This document shows positions 25,740 through 34,450 of a stretch of 64,000 nt of DNA, in pieces. The notes under the pieces are model-generated. The model was not told the origin of the DNA, did no database searches, and was given only the letters and a program-made list of their open reading frames with translations. The DNA is from CANKHA01 sp963750965 (lineage in GTDB: Bacteria > Pseudomonadota > Alphaproteobacteria > Rhizobiales > Xanthobacteraceae), in the NCBI GenBank assembly GCA_963750965.1, contig CAVVSK010000011.1, positions 62,001 to 126,000 on the forward strand, written 5' to 3'. How positions within the stretch are numbered: position 1 is the first letter of the stretch; each line of letters opens with the position of its first letter. The translations under genes and the position numbers were made by a program.

Positions 25740-27355
25740 CAATAGACGTCTTGCTGGTATCGCCCGCTCTTTTTCAGGTCGGCGACAAAGGCAACCGCTT
25801 CATTTGCCGAACGCGCGCCGAAATTCGCTACCACATCGATGAGCGCGCGCTCGACATCCTTGGCCATGCGCTTCGCGTCGCCACAAACGTAGACGCAGGC
25901 GCCTTCGGCCAGCCAGGACCAGAGGTCGCGGCCGACCTCCCGCATCCGATCTTGCACGTAGATTTTTTCATTTGAATCCCGCGACCAGGCGAGCGTCAGG
26001 CGGTTGAGCACGCGCGCGGCTTTCATGCCGGTCAGTTCGTCCTCGTAGAAGAAATCGTAATCGCTGCGCTGGTGACCGAAGAACAACCAGTTGCGCCCCG
26101 GCGCTTTGGTCGCCATGCGCTCCTGAAGAAAGGCACGGAATGGCGCGATGCCGGTGCCCGGCCCGATCATAATGATCGGAATTGAAGGGTCGGTCGGCAA
26201 ACTAAAATGTTTTGCTTTTTGCACGTAAATTTTGACGCGCTCGCCGGGCTGAATGCGGTCTGCTACGAAGGTAGATGCCACCCCGAGCCGCATCCGCTGC
26301 CCGATCGAATAGCGCACGGCGTCGATGCATAACGCGATGCGCGTCGGATCTGCCTTGGGCGAGGATGCAATGGAATAGAGCCTTGGCTGCAGCGGATCGA
26401 GCGCTTCCACGAAGGCTTCCGGGTCGGGCCGCACCCCGGAAAATTTCTGAATAGCCGCCAGAACATCAAGCTTGGCGGCGTCGCCATCCGGATCGTCCCC
26501 CGCCGCGAGCGCTTTGGCTTTCTGCCGTCGCTCCCCGCCGGTGATGTAGGAGAACAGCTGAAACAGCATGTCGGGCGCCGCTCCGAGAGAGACGCCACCG
26601 ATCAGCACCTCGCGCAAGCTGCGCCCTCCGATCGGGAAATCTTCCGGCGCATTAAGCGCGGCAAGCACCGCGTCGACCAGCGTCGGATCGTTGCTCGGCA
26701 CAAGGCCCAGGGAATCTCCGACCTCGTAACTGATCCCCGCTTCGGGCAGTTCTACTTCGACATGCCAGGTTTCTTTTTCTGAGCTAGGCTTATTGAGGCG
26801 CCGGCGTGAAAGGAAAACCCCTTCACCTGGGTTGTCTCGTGAATAGCCGTGAACAGCATCAGCTTTTGCCGGAGCGGTGGGGACGGCCTGCTCGATCGGC
26901 TGGAGCGCCTCAGTCTCCCCCAGCTCCTGATAGAGCGTCTTCAGCATTCGAGCGGTTTCCTTGCCGCCCGGCACGCAGAGATTCAGGCGCTCTTCCTTGC
27001 CCTGGAAAATCGCAACCGAATAATTCAGACAATCATATCCGCATTGGCCGCAATCCTGCTGCGCCATTGCCGCCATCATGCGGCGAGGAAGCGGCTTGCC
27101 CTCAGCAAGCTTCATACGCTCGGAGAGCGCCAGCGTTTGATCGTGCCATGGTGCCTCATCGTCGTCGGGTGCCTTCGCTCCCAGCGGAAGCGCCATCAGC
27201 CCGGCGGATTGATCCGGCGACAGCGCACTAACGGATCCATCGTCGAGGGCCGTGAGGCCTGCGAAGAGCCCGTTCAGCCAACTGCGCTGCTCCTTGGTAA
27301 AAGGCGCGTTTTCCGGCAGGTAATTGGCGAACGACAGGCGTGGGGCTGCGCTCAT
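25739..27355 (-). CDS. Fe-S/flavin reductase, CysJ-like without the FMN domain
   Basis: A 538-residue chimeric electron-transfer protein. Residues 1-35 carry the motif FTKEQRSWLNGLFAGL. A cluster-binding segment follows, with Cys102, Cys105, Cys109 and Cys127 (DCGQCGYDC and LNLCVPGG), the spacing of a [4Fe-4S] site. From about residue 180 the protein is the FAD/NADPH half of sulfite reductase flavoprotein: RLYSIASSPKADPTRI, IMIGPGTGIAPFRAFLQER, CVYVCGDAKRMAKDVERAL and the terminal YQQDVY. There is no flavodoxin domain. It overlaps nirA by four bases and nasA by one, so it probably passes NADPH electrons to nitrate and/or nitrite reductase. A general annotation would be sulfite reductase subunit alpha; context argues for nitrogen metabolism. 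Confidence 0.85.
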   Translation of the reverse strand: MSAAPRLSFANYLPENAPFTKEQRSWLNGLFAGLTALDDGSVSALSPDQSAGLMALPLGAKAPDDDEAPWHDQTLALSERMKLAEGKPLPRRMMAAMAQQDCGQCGYDCLNYSVAIFQGKEERLNLCVPGGKETARMLKTLYQELGETEALQPIEQAVPTAPAKADAVHGYSRDNPGEGVFLSRRRLNKPSSEKETWHVEVELPEAGISYEVGDSLGLVPSNDPTLVDAVLAALNAPEDFPIGGRSLREVLIGGVSLGAAPDMLFQLFSYITGGERRQKAKALAAGDDPDGDAAKLDVLAAIQKFSGVRPDPEAFVEALDPLQPRLYSIASSPKADPTRIALCIDAVRYSIGQRMRLGVASTFVADRIQPGERVKIYVQKAKHFSLPTDPSIPIIMIGPGTGIAPFRAFLQERMATKAPGRNWLFFGHQRSDYDFFYEDELTGMKAARVLNRLTLAWSRDSNEKIYVQDRMREVGRDLWSWLAEGACVYVCGDAKRMAKDVERALIDVVANFGARSANEAVAFVADLKKSGRYQQDVY

Positions 27356-29115
27356 ACCATCACCTCACGCTGCACCATCTCCTTTAAGGCTTGAATGTCG
27401 TGACGGCGCGTGAAGGCAGTGAAGGTTTCCTCAGCCGAAGCGCGATGTACGAGATAACTCCTGAGCAGGTCTTCGACCACAGCCGGGGCGTCCTCCGCCT
27501 TCACATCGCGAAAAATTTCTCTTCCGATCGCTGCGTCGGGACCGAAGCCACCACCGACATGAATGTGATAGCCCTCAACCGCGTCGCCATCGTCGGACGT
27601 CGACACTTTGCAGCCGAGCAATCCGATGTCGCCGATATAGTGCTGGGCGCAGGAATGATGACAGCCGGTGAGATGAATATTCACCGGACCGTCGAGCTCA
27701 ACGCGGGATTCGCACCAGCGCGCAATCTCTTCGGCATGCCGCTTGGTGTCGGAGGCGGAGAAGCGGCACCCAGCATTCCCCGTGCAGGCCACGAGGCCCG
27801 CGCGTATGGAAGTGGCGCTGGTGGAGAGCCCGAGCGCCTCGATGTTGCTCAGCGCGACATTCAGCTTCTCGGTCGAAATTCCCGAGAGCAACAGGTTTTG
27901 CCACACGGTAAGGCGGATATCGCCATCGCCTGACGCTCGCGCGATCTCCGCGAGTCCACGCATCTGCTCTGTCGTAAGTTTGCCGACCGGCAGCACGACG
28001 CCGATCCAGTGGCGGTCTGCCTGCCTCTGGCGGTGCACTCCGATATGGGCAGAACGGTCGAAGGCGGGAGGGGCCGCAATAGCCTCCCGCGGCACCCGAT
28101 CGAGCTTGCGTCCCAACCTCTCTTCGGCAAGCCCGAGAAACTTTTCAATGCCCAAACGGTCGATGACATATTTGAGTCGTGCCTTGCTACGGTCGGTGCG
28201 GTCGCCATGCGCGATGTAGACACGAACAAGCGCGTCGGCGATTTTTGTCACCTCCGTCGGCCTGACTACAATTCCGGTGTCGCGCGCGAAGTCCTTGTGC
28301 CCGGTAATGCCTCCCAGCATCAACCGGAACCAAACTCCCGCTTCGACCCCAAAGCCATCGGCTACTTCCACCGCCTGGAAGCCGATATCGTTGGTATCTT
28401 CCAGCACCGGAATTGCGCCGCCGCCGTCGAATGCAACATTGAACTTGCGGGGCAGCCCGAAAAGCGCGCGCTCGTTGAGAATATGGAAGTGCCATTCGCG
28501 CGCGTATGGCCGCGTGTCGATCAATTCCTGCGGATCGATACCGGCTGTCGGCGTGCCGGTGACGTTTCGAATATTGTCGGCGCCCGATCCGCGCGAGCAA
28601 AGGCCGAGATCCTGGATCGCCTCCAGCATGGCCACGGCGTTCTTTGCCTCTATTTCCCGTATCTGCAGATTGGCCCGCGTAGTCACGTGCGAATAGCCGC
28701 CGCCATAGTCCCCGGCGAGATCCGCCAGGCCGGCGAGTTGCCAATGTTTGAGAATGCCATTGGGGATTCGCAGCCGGCACATGTAGGAGTTCTGCGCCGG
28801 AGCGACGTAAAAAAGGCCGTAGTAACGCCAGCGGAAATTATCGGGCGGCTTTGGGTATTCGTTCTTTTCCGCCTGCTCCTTCAGCCGCCCATAAGCATCG
28901 AAGGGGTGCTGCTCACGCTTGAACTTCTCCGGATCCGAAAGCTTGCCGCCGCCTTCAACGACGCGGTCCTGCGCAAGCAGATGCTCGGCATCCGGGCCCA
29001 TCGGCTCCGATGCCGCAGACTTTCCCTCTTGCCCGCGCCTGGAGCGCGCGATTTGTAAACCGGAAGTGAAGCCTTCCAAATATCGTTTCTGCTCCGAGGT
29101 GAAGTCCGACGACAT
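27352..29115 (-). CDS. nirA: Ferredoxin-type assimilatory nitrite reductase
   Basis: Reduces nitrite to ammonia using siroheme and a [4Fe-4S] cluster. The 587-residue protein has two ferrite-like halves: an N-terminal RLRIPNGILKHWQLAGLADL-like region with GYSHVTTRANLQIREI, and a second half with LLLSGISTEKLN. The cluster and siroheme cysteines are in ACTGNAGCRFSASDTKRH and LTGCHHSCAQHYIGDIGL (about residues 430-500). GCHHSC replaces the more usual GCPNSC. The N-terminus FTSEQKRYLEGFTSGL resembles the starts of CysJ and the Fe-S/flavin protein. Its last codons overlap the next gene as ATGA. Sulfite reductase activity is the alternative, but linkage to nasA and nrt genes favours nitrite. Confidence 0.92.
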   Translation of the reverse strand: MSSDFTSEQKRYLEGFTSGLQIARSRRGQEGKSAASEPMGPDAEHLLAQDRVVEGGGKLSDPEKFKREQHPFDAYGRLKEQAEKNEYPKPPDNFRWRYYGLFYVAPAQNSYMCRLRIPNGILKHWQLAGLADLAGDYGGGYSHVTTRANLQIREIEAKNAVAMLEAIQDLGLCSRGSGADNIRNVTGTPTAGIDPQELIDTRPYAREWHFHILNERALFGLPRKFNVAFDGGGAIPVLEDTNDIGFQAVEVADGFGVEAGVWFRLMLGGITGHKDFARDTGIVVRPTEVTKIADALVRVYIAHGDRTDRSKARLKYVIDRLGIEKFLGLAEERLGRKLDRVPREAIAAPPAFDRSAHIGVHRQRQADRHWIGVVLPVGKLTTEQMRGLAEIARASGDGDIRLTVWQNLLLSGISTEKLNVALSNIEALGLSTSATSIRAGLVACTGNAGCRFSASDTKRHAEEIARWCESRVELDGPVNIHLTGCHHSCAQHYIGDIGLLGCKVSTSDDGDAVEGYHIHVGGGFGPDAAIGREIFRDVKAEDAPAVVEDLLRSYLVHRASAEETFTAFTRRHDIQALKEMVQREVMV

Positions 29116-29124
29116 TCAAGATCC

Positions 29125-29919
29125 TCAGGCGGCTTCAACAAAACTGTGACGTTCGTAGAGGAATTCCAGGACGCGCTGGCGGCATTTCAAATACGTCTGG
29201 TTTGCCGCGAGTTCGAGCCGCCTGCGCGGCCGCGGCAGGGGAACCTCAAGCACCTCCCCGATACGCGCAGAAGGCCCATTGGTCATCATCACGATACGGT
29301 CGGACAGCAAAGTCGCTTCGTCGACATCGTGCGTAATCATCATGACTGTGTTGCCCAGTTTTTGATGGATGGCCATCACGGAATCCTGCAAATGCGCGCG
29401 AGTGAGCGCGTCAAGTGCGCCGAAAGGTTCATCGAGCAACAAAACCTTCGGCTCCATGGCCAATGCGCGCGCAAGCCCGACGCGCTGCTTCATTCCGCCG
29501 GAAATTTCCGCAGGGCGCTTGTCCTTGGCATGCGCCATCTGCACGAGCTCGAGATTGTGCATGGTCCATTGATGGCGCTCGCTGCGCGAGCGGTTACCAG
29601 CAGAGACCTTGTCGACAGCCAAGCGCACGTTGTCGTAGACGGTAAGCCAGGGCAGCAGCGAATGATTCTGGAATACCACGGCGCGGTCCGGTCCCGGTCC
29701 GTTCACCTCGCGGTTTTCGAGCAGCACCGCGCCCTGCGTGATCGGCACGAGGCCGGCCACGATATTGAGCAACGTCGTTTTTCCGCAGCCCGAATGACCG
29801 ATGATCGAGACGAACTCACCCTGCGCAACATTTAGGCTGACATCGCGCAACACGTCGGTGGTGAAGGCGCCGCGGGTGAAGCTCTTGTCGATGTGATCGA
29901 TCTTTAAATACGGTGTCAT
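29125..29919 (-). CDS. nrtD: Nitrate ABC transporter ATPase
   Basis: ATP-hydrolysing subunit of the nitrate importer, 264 residues from the ATG at 29919. It shows Walker A GHSGCGKTTLL (about residues 42-52), signature region EISGGMKQRVGLARALA (about 138-154), Walker B KVLLLDEPFGALDALTR (about 158-174) and the switch His in MITHDVDEATLLSDRI. The short EVPLPRPRRRLELA tail is characteristic of the NrtD/SsuB/TauB group. It follows the permease gene by about 9 bp and precedes nirA by 9 bp. Only the context separates nitrate from sulfonate or taurine transport, and here the context is strong. Confidence 0.93.
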   Translation of the reverse strand: MTPYLKIDHIDKSFTRGAFTTDVLRDVSLNVAQGEFVSIIGHSGCGKTTLLNIVAGLVPITQGAVLLENREVNGPGPDRAVVFQNHSLLPWLTVYDNVRLAVDKVSAGNRSRSERHQWTMHNLELVQMAHAKDKRPAEISGGMKQRVGLARALAMEPKVLLLDEPFGALDALTRAHLQDSVMAIHQKLGNTVMMITHDVDEATLLSDRIVMMTNGPSARIGEVLEVPLPRPRRRLELAANQTYLKCRQRVLEFLYERHSFVEAA

Positions 29920-29928
29920 CACGTTCTC

Positions 29929-30852
29929 TCAATTTGCCGCCGTGCCGCGCGTCACGATGCGCGCAATACCGGCGACGATGCGGTCCAGCACGAAGCCGGT
30001 GAGGCCGACATAAAGCAGTGCCAGTATGATTTCGCTGATATGCGAGGAATTCCACGCATCCCAGATGAAGAAGCCGATGCCGACGCCGCCGATCAGCATT
30101 TCAGCCGCTACGATGGCGAGCCAGGAAAGCCCGATGCCGATGCGCAGCCCGGTGAAGATGTAGGGCGCTGCGGCCGGAATCATAATTTTCCAGAAGAACT
30201 CAAGATGATTGAGACGCAGCACCGCGGCAACGTTGCGGTAATCTTGCGGTATGTTGCGGATCCCTACCGCGGTATTGATGATGATCGGCCAGATCGCGGT
30301 TATGAAGATGACAAAGATGGCGGAGGGCTGCCCGTCGCGAAACGCGGCGAGCGACAGCGGCAGCCAGGCGAGCGGCGGAACGGTCCGCAGCACCTGGAAG
30401 ACCGGATCGAGCCCGCGCATCGCCCAGACCGATTGCCCGACCAAGGTTCCGAGGGCGATGCCGGCGACCGAAGCCAGTGCATAGCCGAGAGCCACCCGCT
30501 GCAAACTTGCCGAGATATGCCAGAACAGACCGCGGTCGATGCCGCCGCGGTCGAAGAACGGATCGACGATCAGCTCCCAGGTTTCCTTCAGCACGCGCGA
30601 AGGCGGCGGCAGCGCCGCGCCCGCGCGGCGGCAGAGAATCTCCCAGATGATGAGCGTCAGCGCGATGACCACGAGCGGCGGGATGACGGAGGCGGCGACC
30701 GCGCGGGCACGCGTCGCAAGCCAGGAAGAGGCCTGCTTGCGCTTGGACAATCCGAGCGGCAGCACGCTCGCCGCGTTGGGCAAAGCAATCGCGGATTTCG
30801 TCTTCACCGCCGGGGCCTGCATGATTTTCGTTCCGGCCGGAAAAGCGCTCAT
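29929..30852 (-). CDS. nrtB: Nitrate ABC transporter permease
   Basis: Inner-membrane channel of the nitrate importer, 307 residues with about six helices. The EAA loop that docks with the ATPase reads VAAVLRLNHLEFFWKIMIPAAAPYIFTGLRIGIG (about residues 217-250). Segments LAWLPLSLAAFRDGQPSAIFVIF and IIINTAVGIRNIPQDY match NrtB/CynB proteins. The N-terminal 50 residues are basic and cytoplasmic. The ATG at 30852 overlaps the nrtA stop as ATGA, a sign of coupled translation. Confidence 0.92.
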   Translation of the reverse strand: MSAFPAGTKIMQAPAVKTKSAIALPNAASVLPLGLSKRKQASSWLATRARAVAASVIPPLVVIALTLIIWEILCRRAGAALPPPSRVLKETWELIVDPFFDRGGIDRGLFWHISASLQRVALGYALASVAGIALGTLVGQSVWAMRGLDPVFQVLRTVPPLAWLPLSLAAFRDGQPSAIFVIFITAIWPIIINTAVGIRNIPQDYRNVAAVLRLNHLEFFWKIMIPAAAPYIFTGLRIGIGLSWLAIVAAEMLIGGVGIGFFIWDAWNSSHISEIILALLYVGLTGFVLDRIVAGIARIVTRGTAAN

Positions 30853-32189
30853 ACTTCAAGCCGCTTGATCGACAGGCTCTTGAGATACGCGGCCGGATTT
30901 TCCGGATCGAAGACCTTGCCGTCGAAGAAGGTTTCCTTGCCGCGCGAGGTCGAGGTCGGAATTTCCGCCGCGGCGACGCCCAATTCCTTGGCCGTCTCAC
31001 GCCAGAGGTCCTCGCGGTTGACCTTCTTGATCAGCGCCTTGCCATCCATGCCGGCTTCGTATTTGCCCCAGCGCATGTCCTCGGTGATGAACCACAGCTC
31101 GTGGCTCTGGAACGGATAGGAGGCGAAGTCGCTCCAGTATTTCATGATGTGCGGGCTGTTCTCGACCACGCGCCCGGTGCCGTAGTCGAACTTGCCTTTC
31201 AGACGGTCGGTGATGTCCTCGACCGGGCAATTGATCCACTGCCGCTTGGCGCAGATCGCCGCGAGCTCCTCGCGGTTCTCCATCTTCTCGCACCACATCT
31301 GCGCTTCCTGCACCGCCATCAGCAGCGCTTTCGCGGCGTTGGGATATTTGTCGACCCAGGCCGCGCGCATGGCGAAGGATTTTTCCGGATGCTTGTTCCA
31401 GAGCTCGCCGGTGTTGATCGCGGTGTAGCCGATGTTTTGATGGATGAGCTGCAGGTTCCACGGCTCGCAGACGCAGAAGCAATCCATCGTGCCGACCTTC
31501 ATGTTCGCCACCATTTGTGGAGGCGGCACGGTGATGGTTTCGATGTCCTTGTCCGGATCGATGCCGCCGGCGGCGAGCCAATAGCGGATCCAGAGATCGT
31601 GGGTGCCGCCGGGGAAGGTCATGGCGGCTTTCACCGGCTTGCCCGAGGCCTTCTTCTTTTCCAGCGCCGCCTTGAACGGCGTTGCGTCGACACCAAGCTT
31701 CAGGTCGGCATATTCCTTGGCGACCGAGATGCACTGGCTGTCGAGATTGAGCCGCGCCAGGATGTACATCGGCGTCGGCTGATTGTTCTGCGTCACCTTG
31801 CCGGACGAGATCAGGTACGGCATCGGCGTCAGGATGTGGGCGCCGTCGATGCCGTTGCCTCCGCCGCCGAGCACCAGATTGTCGCGCGTCGTGCCCCAGG
31901 AAGCCTGCTTGGCGACCTCGACGTCCGGCATGCCGTATTTTGCGAAAAGACCTTTCTCCTTCGCGACAAAGAGCGGCGCGGCGTCTGTCAGCGCGATGAA
32001 GCCGAGCGTGGCCTTGGTAACCTCGGGCCCAGCAGCGTGAGCCACGTACGCACCTCCGGGAAACGCAGATCGGGAGGCCTCAATGAGGGCCAGAGCCGAT
32101 GCTGTTGCTGCCGTCTGCTTCAGAAAGCGCCGGCGGGAGAGGACACTCCCCCTTGGGTTCACGCTAACGGACACGTCTTCGTCGGACAT
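30849..32189 (-). CDS. nrtA: Nitrate ABC transporter substrate-binding protein, Tat-exported
   Basis: Periplasmic nitrate receptor of 446 residues. The ATG at 32189 follows AGGAAGC. The N-terminus has a twin-arginine signal, SRRRFLKQTAATASALAL (about residues 17-34), so the protein is probably folded before export, as in related NrtA/CmpA receptors. The mature part includes ATLGFIALTDAAPLFVAKEKGLF, WGTTRDNLVLGGGGNGIDGAHI and PPQMVANMKVGTMDCFCVCEPWN, which lines the anion site. The length is typical of NrtA and longer than taurine or sulfonate receptors. It is the first gene of nrtABD-nirA and has a candidate sigma-54 element 70-85 bp upstream. Confidence 0.93.
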   Translation of the reverse strand: MSDEDVSVSVNPRGSVLSRRRFLKQTAATASALALIEASRSAFPGGAYVAHAAGPEVTKATLGFIALTDAAPLFVAKEKGLFAKYGMPDVEVAKQASWGTTRDNLVLGGGGNGIDGAHILTPMPYLISSGKVTQNNQPTPMYILARLNLDSQCISVAKEYADLKLGVDATPFKAALEKKKASGKPVKAAMTFPGGTHDLWIRYWLAAGGIDPDKDIETITVPPPQMVANMKVGTMDCFCVCEPWNLQLIHQNIGYTAINTGELWNKHPEKSFAMRAAWVDKYPNAAKALLMAVQEAQMWCEKMENREELAAICAKRQWINCPVEDITDRLKGKFDYGTGRVVENSPHIMKYWSDFASYPFQSHELWFITEDMRWGKYEAGMDGKALIKKVNREDLWRETAKELGVAAAEIPTSTSRGKETFFDGKVFDPENPAAYLKSLSIKRLEV

Positions 32190-32259
32190 GAGGTGCTTCC
32201 TAATTTGGGAACGGCGCTGATCGCTCTGGTCCTGGGCCACCGCTGACGCTTCAGCACCT

Positions 32260-32275
32260 TTCAAGTTGCGTGCCA
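32260..32275 (-). promoter_or_regulatory. Sigma-54-like promoter element for nrtA
   Basis: On the minus strand it reads TGGCACG, four bases, TTGAA, against the consensus TGGCACG-N4-TTGCW. The -24 half is perfect; the -12 half has A in place of C. Transcription would start about 55 bp before the nrtA ATG, which would fit NtrC control by nitrogen status. Confidence 0.4.
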
Positions 32276-32333
32276 AAGCGAACAAGCGCAAATTCATTCG
32301 CAGGATCAGGCACTTGTGCGGGATCTCACGGGT

Positions 32334-32358
32334 TGCGCCAGGAAAGCGCCGTGGCGCA
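32334..32358. promoter_or_regulatory. Inverted repeat, possible activator site upstream of nrtA
   Basis: TGCGCCA and TGGCGCA form perfect 7-base arms around an 11-base spacer. The arms resemble the NtrC half-site TGCACCA. The repeat lies about 60 bp upstream of the sigma-54-like element, where an enhancer-binding protein could act. The longer-than-usual spacer weakens this. Confidence 0.35.
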
Positions 32359-32588
32359 CTTTATGGCGGTCCGCCTCGGAATTGTGCAGCGCATCATGAG
32401 AGCACGGGCGCCTTGGGCGCACGCACTTACGCGACACAGGGCCTCTCACCGCAGTCTAACGAGGGCAGAAGTCGAGCTCGCGACAAGCACCCACCGTTGG
32501 CGATCCAATGGGGCCCGTGGCGTTGGCCGGCTGCCGCGTTGGTGTGCGCGCAGAACTGTGCAGGTGGGCCGCGCTGGCAATGGCGGCG

Positions 32589-34304
32589 CTAGCTCGACCT
32601 GCGGCTACCGGTATTGTTATGGAAGTCCGCACCATTGCTGGTCTGCGCGACAAAGCCGGCGCGTATTGTGTAGTCGCCGAAGCGCTCACCCGGCTGCCGC
32701 TCGCTCACATAGGCGGCAAAGATCGGATCGAGCGCGGCAACGATGCCCTTGTGATCGAGATCCTCGGCAAAGAGCTTGGACAGACGCGAGCCGTCGAAGG
32801 CGGCGCCGAGATAAAGGTTGTATTTGCCTGGCGTTTTGCCGACGAGACCAATCTCCGCCAGATAAGGCCGGGCGCAGCCATTGGGGCATCCTGTCATCCG
32901 GATGACGATCTCGTCATCGCTCAGCCCATGCGAGGCCAGCCGCTCTTCCAGCTCGGTCACCAGATCGGGCAAATAGCGCTCGCTTTCCGCCAAGGCCAGG
33001 CCGCAAGTAGGCAGTGCGACGCAAGCCATGGAATTGCGGCGTAGCGGGGAAGCATCGCGCGTGAGCTTGTAACGCTCGACCAGCTTGTCGATGTCCCAGC
33101 GCTGGTCCGGCGCCACGCCGGCGACGATGATGTTCTGGTTGGCGGTGAGGCGGAAGTCGCCCTGATGCATCTGCGCGAGCTCACGCAGACCGGTCATCCA
33201 TTGCGGACCGCCCGGAATATCCCGGATGCGGCCGTTCTGCACAAACAAAGTCAGATGGCCGTTGCCATCTTCACTCTCGCTCCAGCCATAGCGGTCGCCG
33301 GTAGAATCAAAAGTGAAAGGCTTCGGCTGCTCGAGCTTCACGCCGCTGCGCTTTTCAACCTCGGCACGGAAGGCATCAAGCCCGTGATCTTCGATCGTGT
33401 ATTTCAGCCGCGCATGGGCGCGGTCACTGCGGTCGCCCCAGTCACGCTGCACGGTGACCACGGCTTCCGCCACCGCAACGGCGTCCTGCGGCCTGCAGAA
33501 GCCCATTACATCGGCTGTGCGCGGATAGGTTTCCGGTTGGCCGTGAGTCATCCCCATGCCGCCGCCGACGGTGACATTGTAGCCCGTTACATCGCCGTTC
33601 TCGTCGAGGATGGCGATATAGCCGAGATCATGCGCGAACACGTCCACGTCGTTCGAGGGCGGCACCGCGACCACCACTTTGAATTTGCGCGGCAGATAGG
33701 TCTTACCGTAGATCGGCTCAACTACATCTTCCTCGCCGCCGACGATGCGCTCGCCGTCCAGCCAGATTTCGCGATAGGCCGGCGTGGCCGGCAGGAGATG
33801 ATCGGAGATCGCCTTGGCGGTGTCGTAGGCGGCCCGATAGGCGCGCGACTGCAGCGGATTGGGATTGCACATCACGTTGCGGTTGACGTCGCCGCAGGCG
33901 GCGATGGTGGTCAGCAACGCCCGATCGATCTCTCGCATGGTCGCTTTGAGATTCGATTTAATGATGCCATGCAGCTGGAACGTCTGCCGCGTGGTCAACC
34001 GCATGGTCCGGTTGCCATAAATCTGCGCAATGTGCTGCACCTGCAGGAACTGCTGCGGCGTGCAAACGCCGCCCGGAATGCGCAGGCGGATCATGAAGGC
34101 GAAGGCCTTCTCCATCTTCTTCTTGCCGCGCTCGGGACGTAGGTCGCGGTCGTCCTGTAGATACATGCCGTGGAATTTCACCAGCTGCGCGTCGTCCTCG
34201 ATGATGGCGCCCGTGATTTCGTCGCGCAGGCCATCGGCCAACGTGCCACGCAGGTACTCGCTCGCTTCTTTGATGCGTTCGTTGCGGGACAGATCGTTTG
34301 CCAT
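32589..34304 (-). CDS. cysI: Sulfite reductase hemoprotein (beta subunit)
   Basis: Reduces sulfite to sulfide with siroheme and a [4Fe-4S] cluster. The 571-residue length and the start MANDLSRNERIKEASEYLRG are typical of CysI. Key parts are GNRTMRLTTRQTFQLHGI (about residues 97-114), with siroheme and substrate-binding arginines, and the cluster motifs CVALPTCGLALAESERY and MTGCPNGCARPYLAEIGLV (about 430-500). It lies downstream of cysJ, separated by 146 bp that hold a paired dispersed repeat. The C-terminal tail, NGADFHNNTGSRRSS, is poorly conserved. Partner flavoprotein CysJ is encoded just upstream. Confidence 0.94.
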   Translation of the reverse strand: MANDLSRNERIKEASEYLRGTLADGLRDEITGAIIEDDAQLVKFHGMYLQDDRDLRPERGKKKMEKAFAFMIRLRIPGGVCTPQQFLQVQHIAQIYGNRTMRLTTRQTFQLHGIIKSNLKATMREIDRALLTTIAACGDVNRNVMCNPNPLQSRAYRAAYDTAKAISDHLLPATPAYREIWLDGERIVGGEEDVVEPIYGKTYLPRKFKVVVAVPPSNDVDVFAHDLGYIAILDENGDVTGYNVTVGGGMGMTHGQPETYPRTADVMGFCRPQDAVAVAEAVVTVQRDWGDRSDRAHARLKYTIEDHGLDAFRAEVEKRSGVKLEQPKPFTFDSTGDRYGWSESEDGNGHLTLFVQNGRIRDIPGGPQWMTGLRELAQMHQGDFRLTANQNIIVAGVAPDQRWDIDKLVERYKLTRDASPLRRNSMACVALPTCGLALAESERYLPDLVTELEERLASHGLSDDEIVIRMTGCPNGCARPYLAEIGLVGKTPGKYNLYLGAAFDGSRLSKLFAEDLDHKGIVAALDPIFAAYVSERQPGERFGDYTIRAGFVAQTSNGADFHNNTGSRRSS

Positions 34305-34319
34305 TTCCGAATTCCTTAT

Positions 34320-34438
34320 CCCTCCCCGCTCGCGGGGAGGGGCGGCGAGCGTAGCGAGCCGGGGCGGGTCTTGCTGATTATTTCACCTCACCCGGCCCTC
34401 GCTATCGCTCGGAACCACCCTCCCCGTGCCGGGGAGGG
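34320..34438. repeat. Pair of inverted dispersed repeats between cysJ and cysI
   Basis: Two copies of one element face each other: CCTCCCCGCTCGCGGGGAGG followed by GGCGAGCGTAGCGAGCC at 34321-34360, and the mirror image ending CCCTCCCCGTGCCGGGGAGGG at 34418-34438. Each copy has its own hairpin. Elements of this type are scattered through related genomes. Placed inside an operon, they could lower read-through from cysJ to cysI or stabilise mRNA ends. Confidence 0.75.
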
Positions 34439-34450
34439 ATGAAGTGGTCA

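Larger units (their letters stand above)
32190..32588. other. Regulatory intergenic region between cysI and nrtA
   Basis: About 400 bp with no gene that I can support; the open frames are long only because stop codons are rare in this composition. It holds a sigma-54-like element and a 7-bp inverted repeat, described separately. I see no convincing attenuator or riboswitch. Confidence 0.6.
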
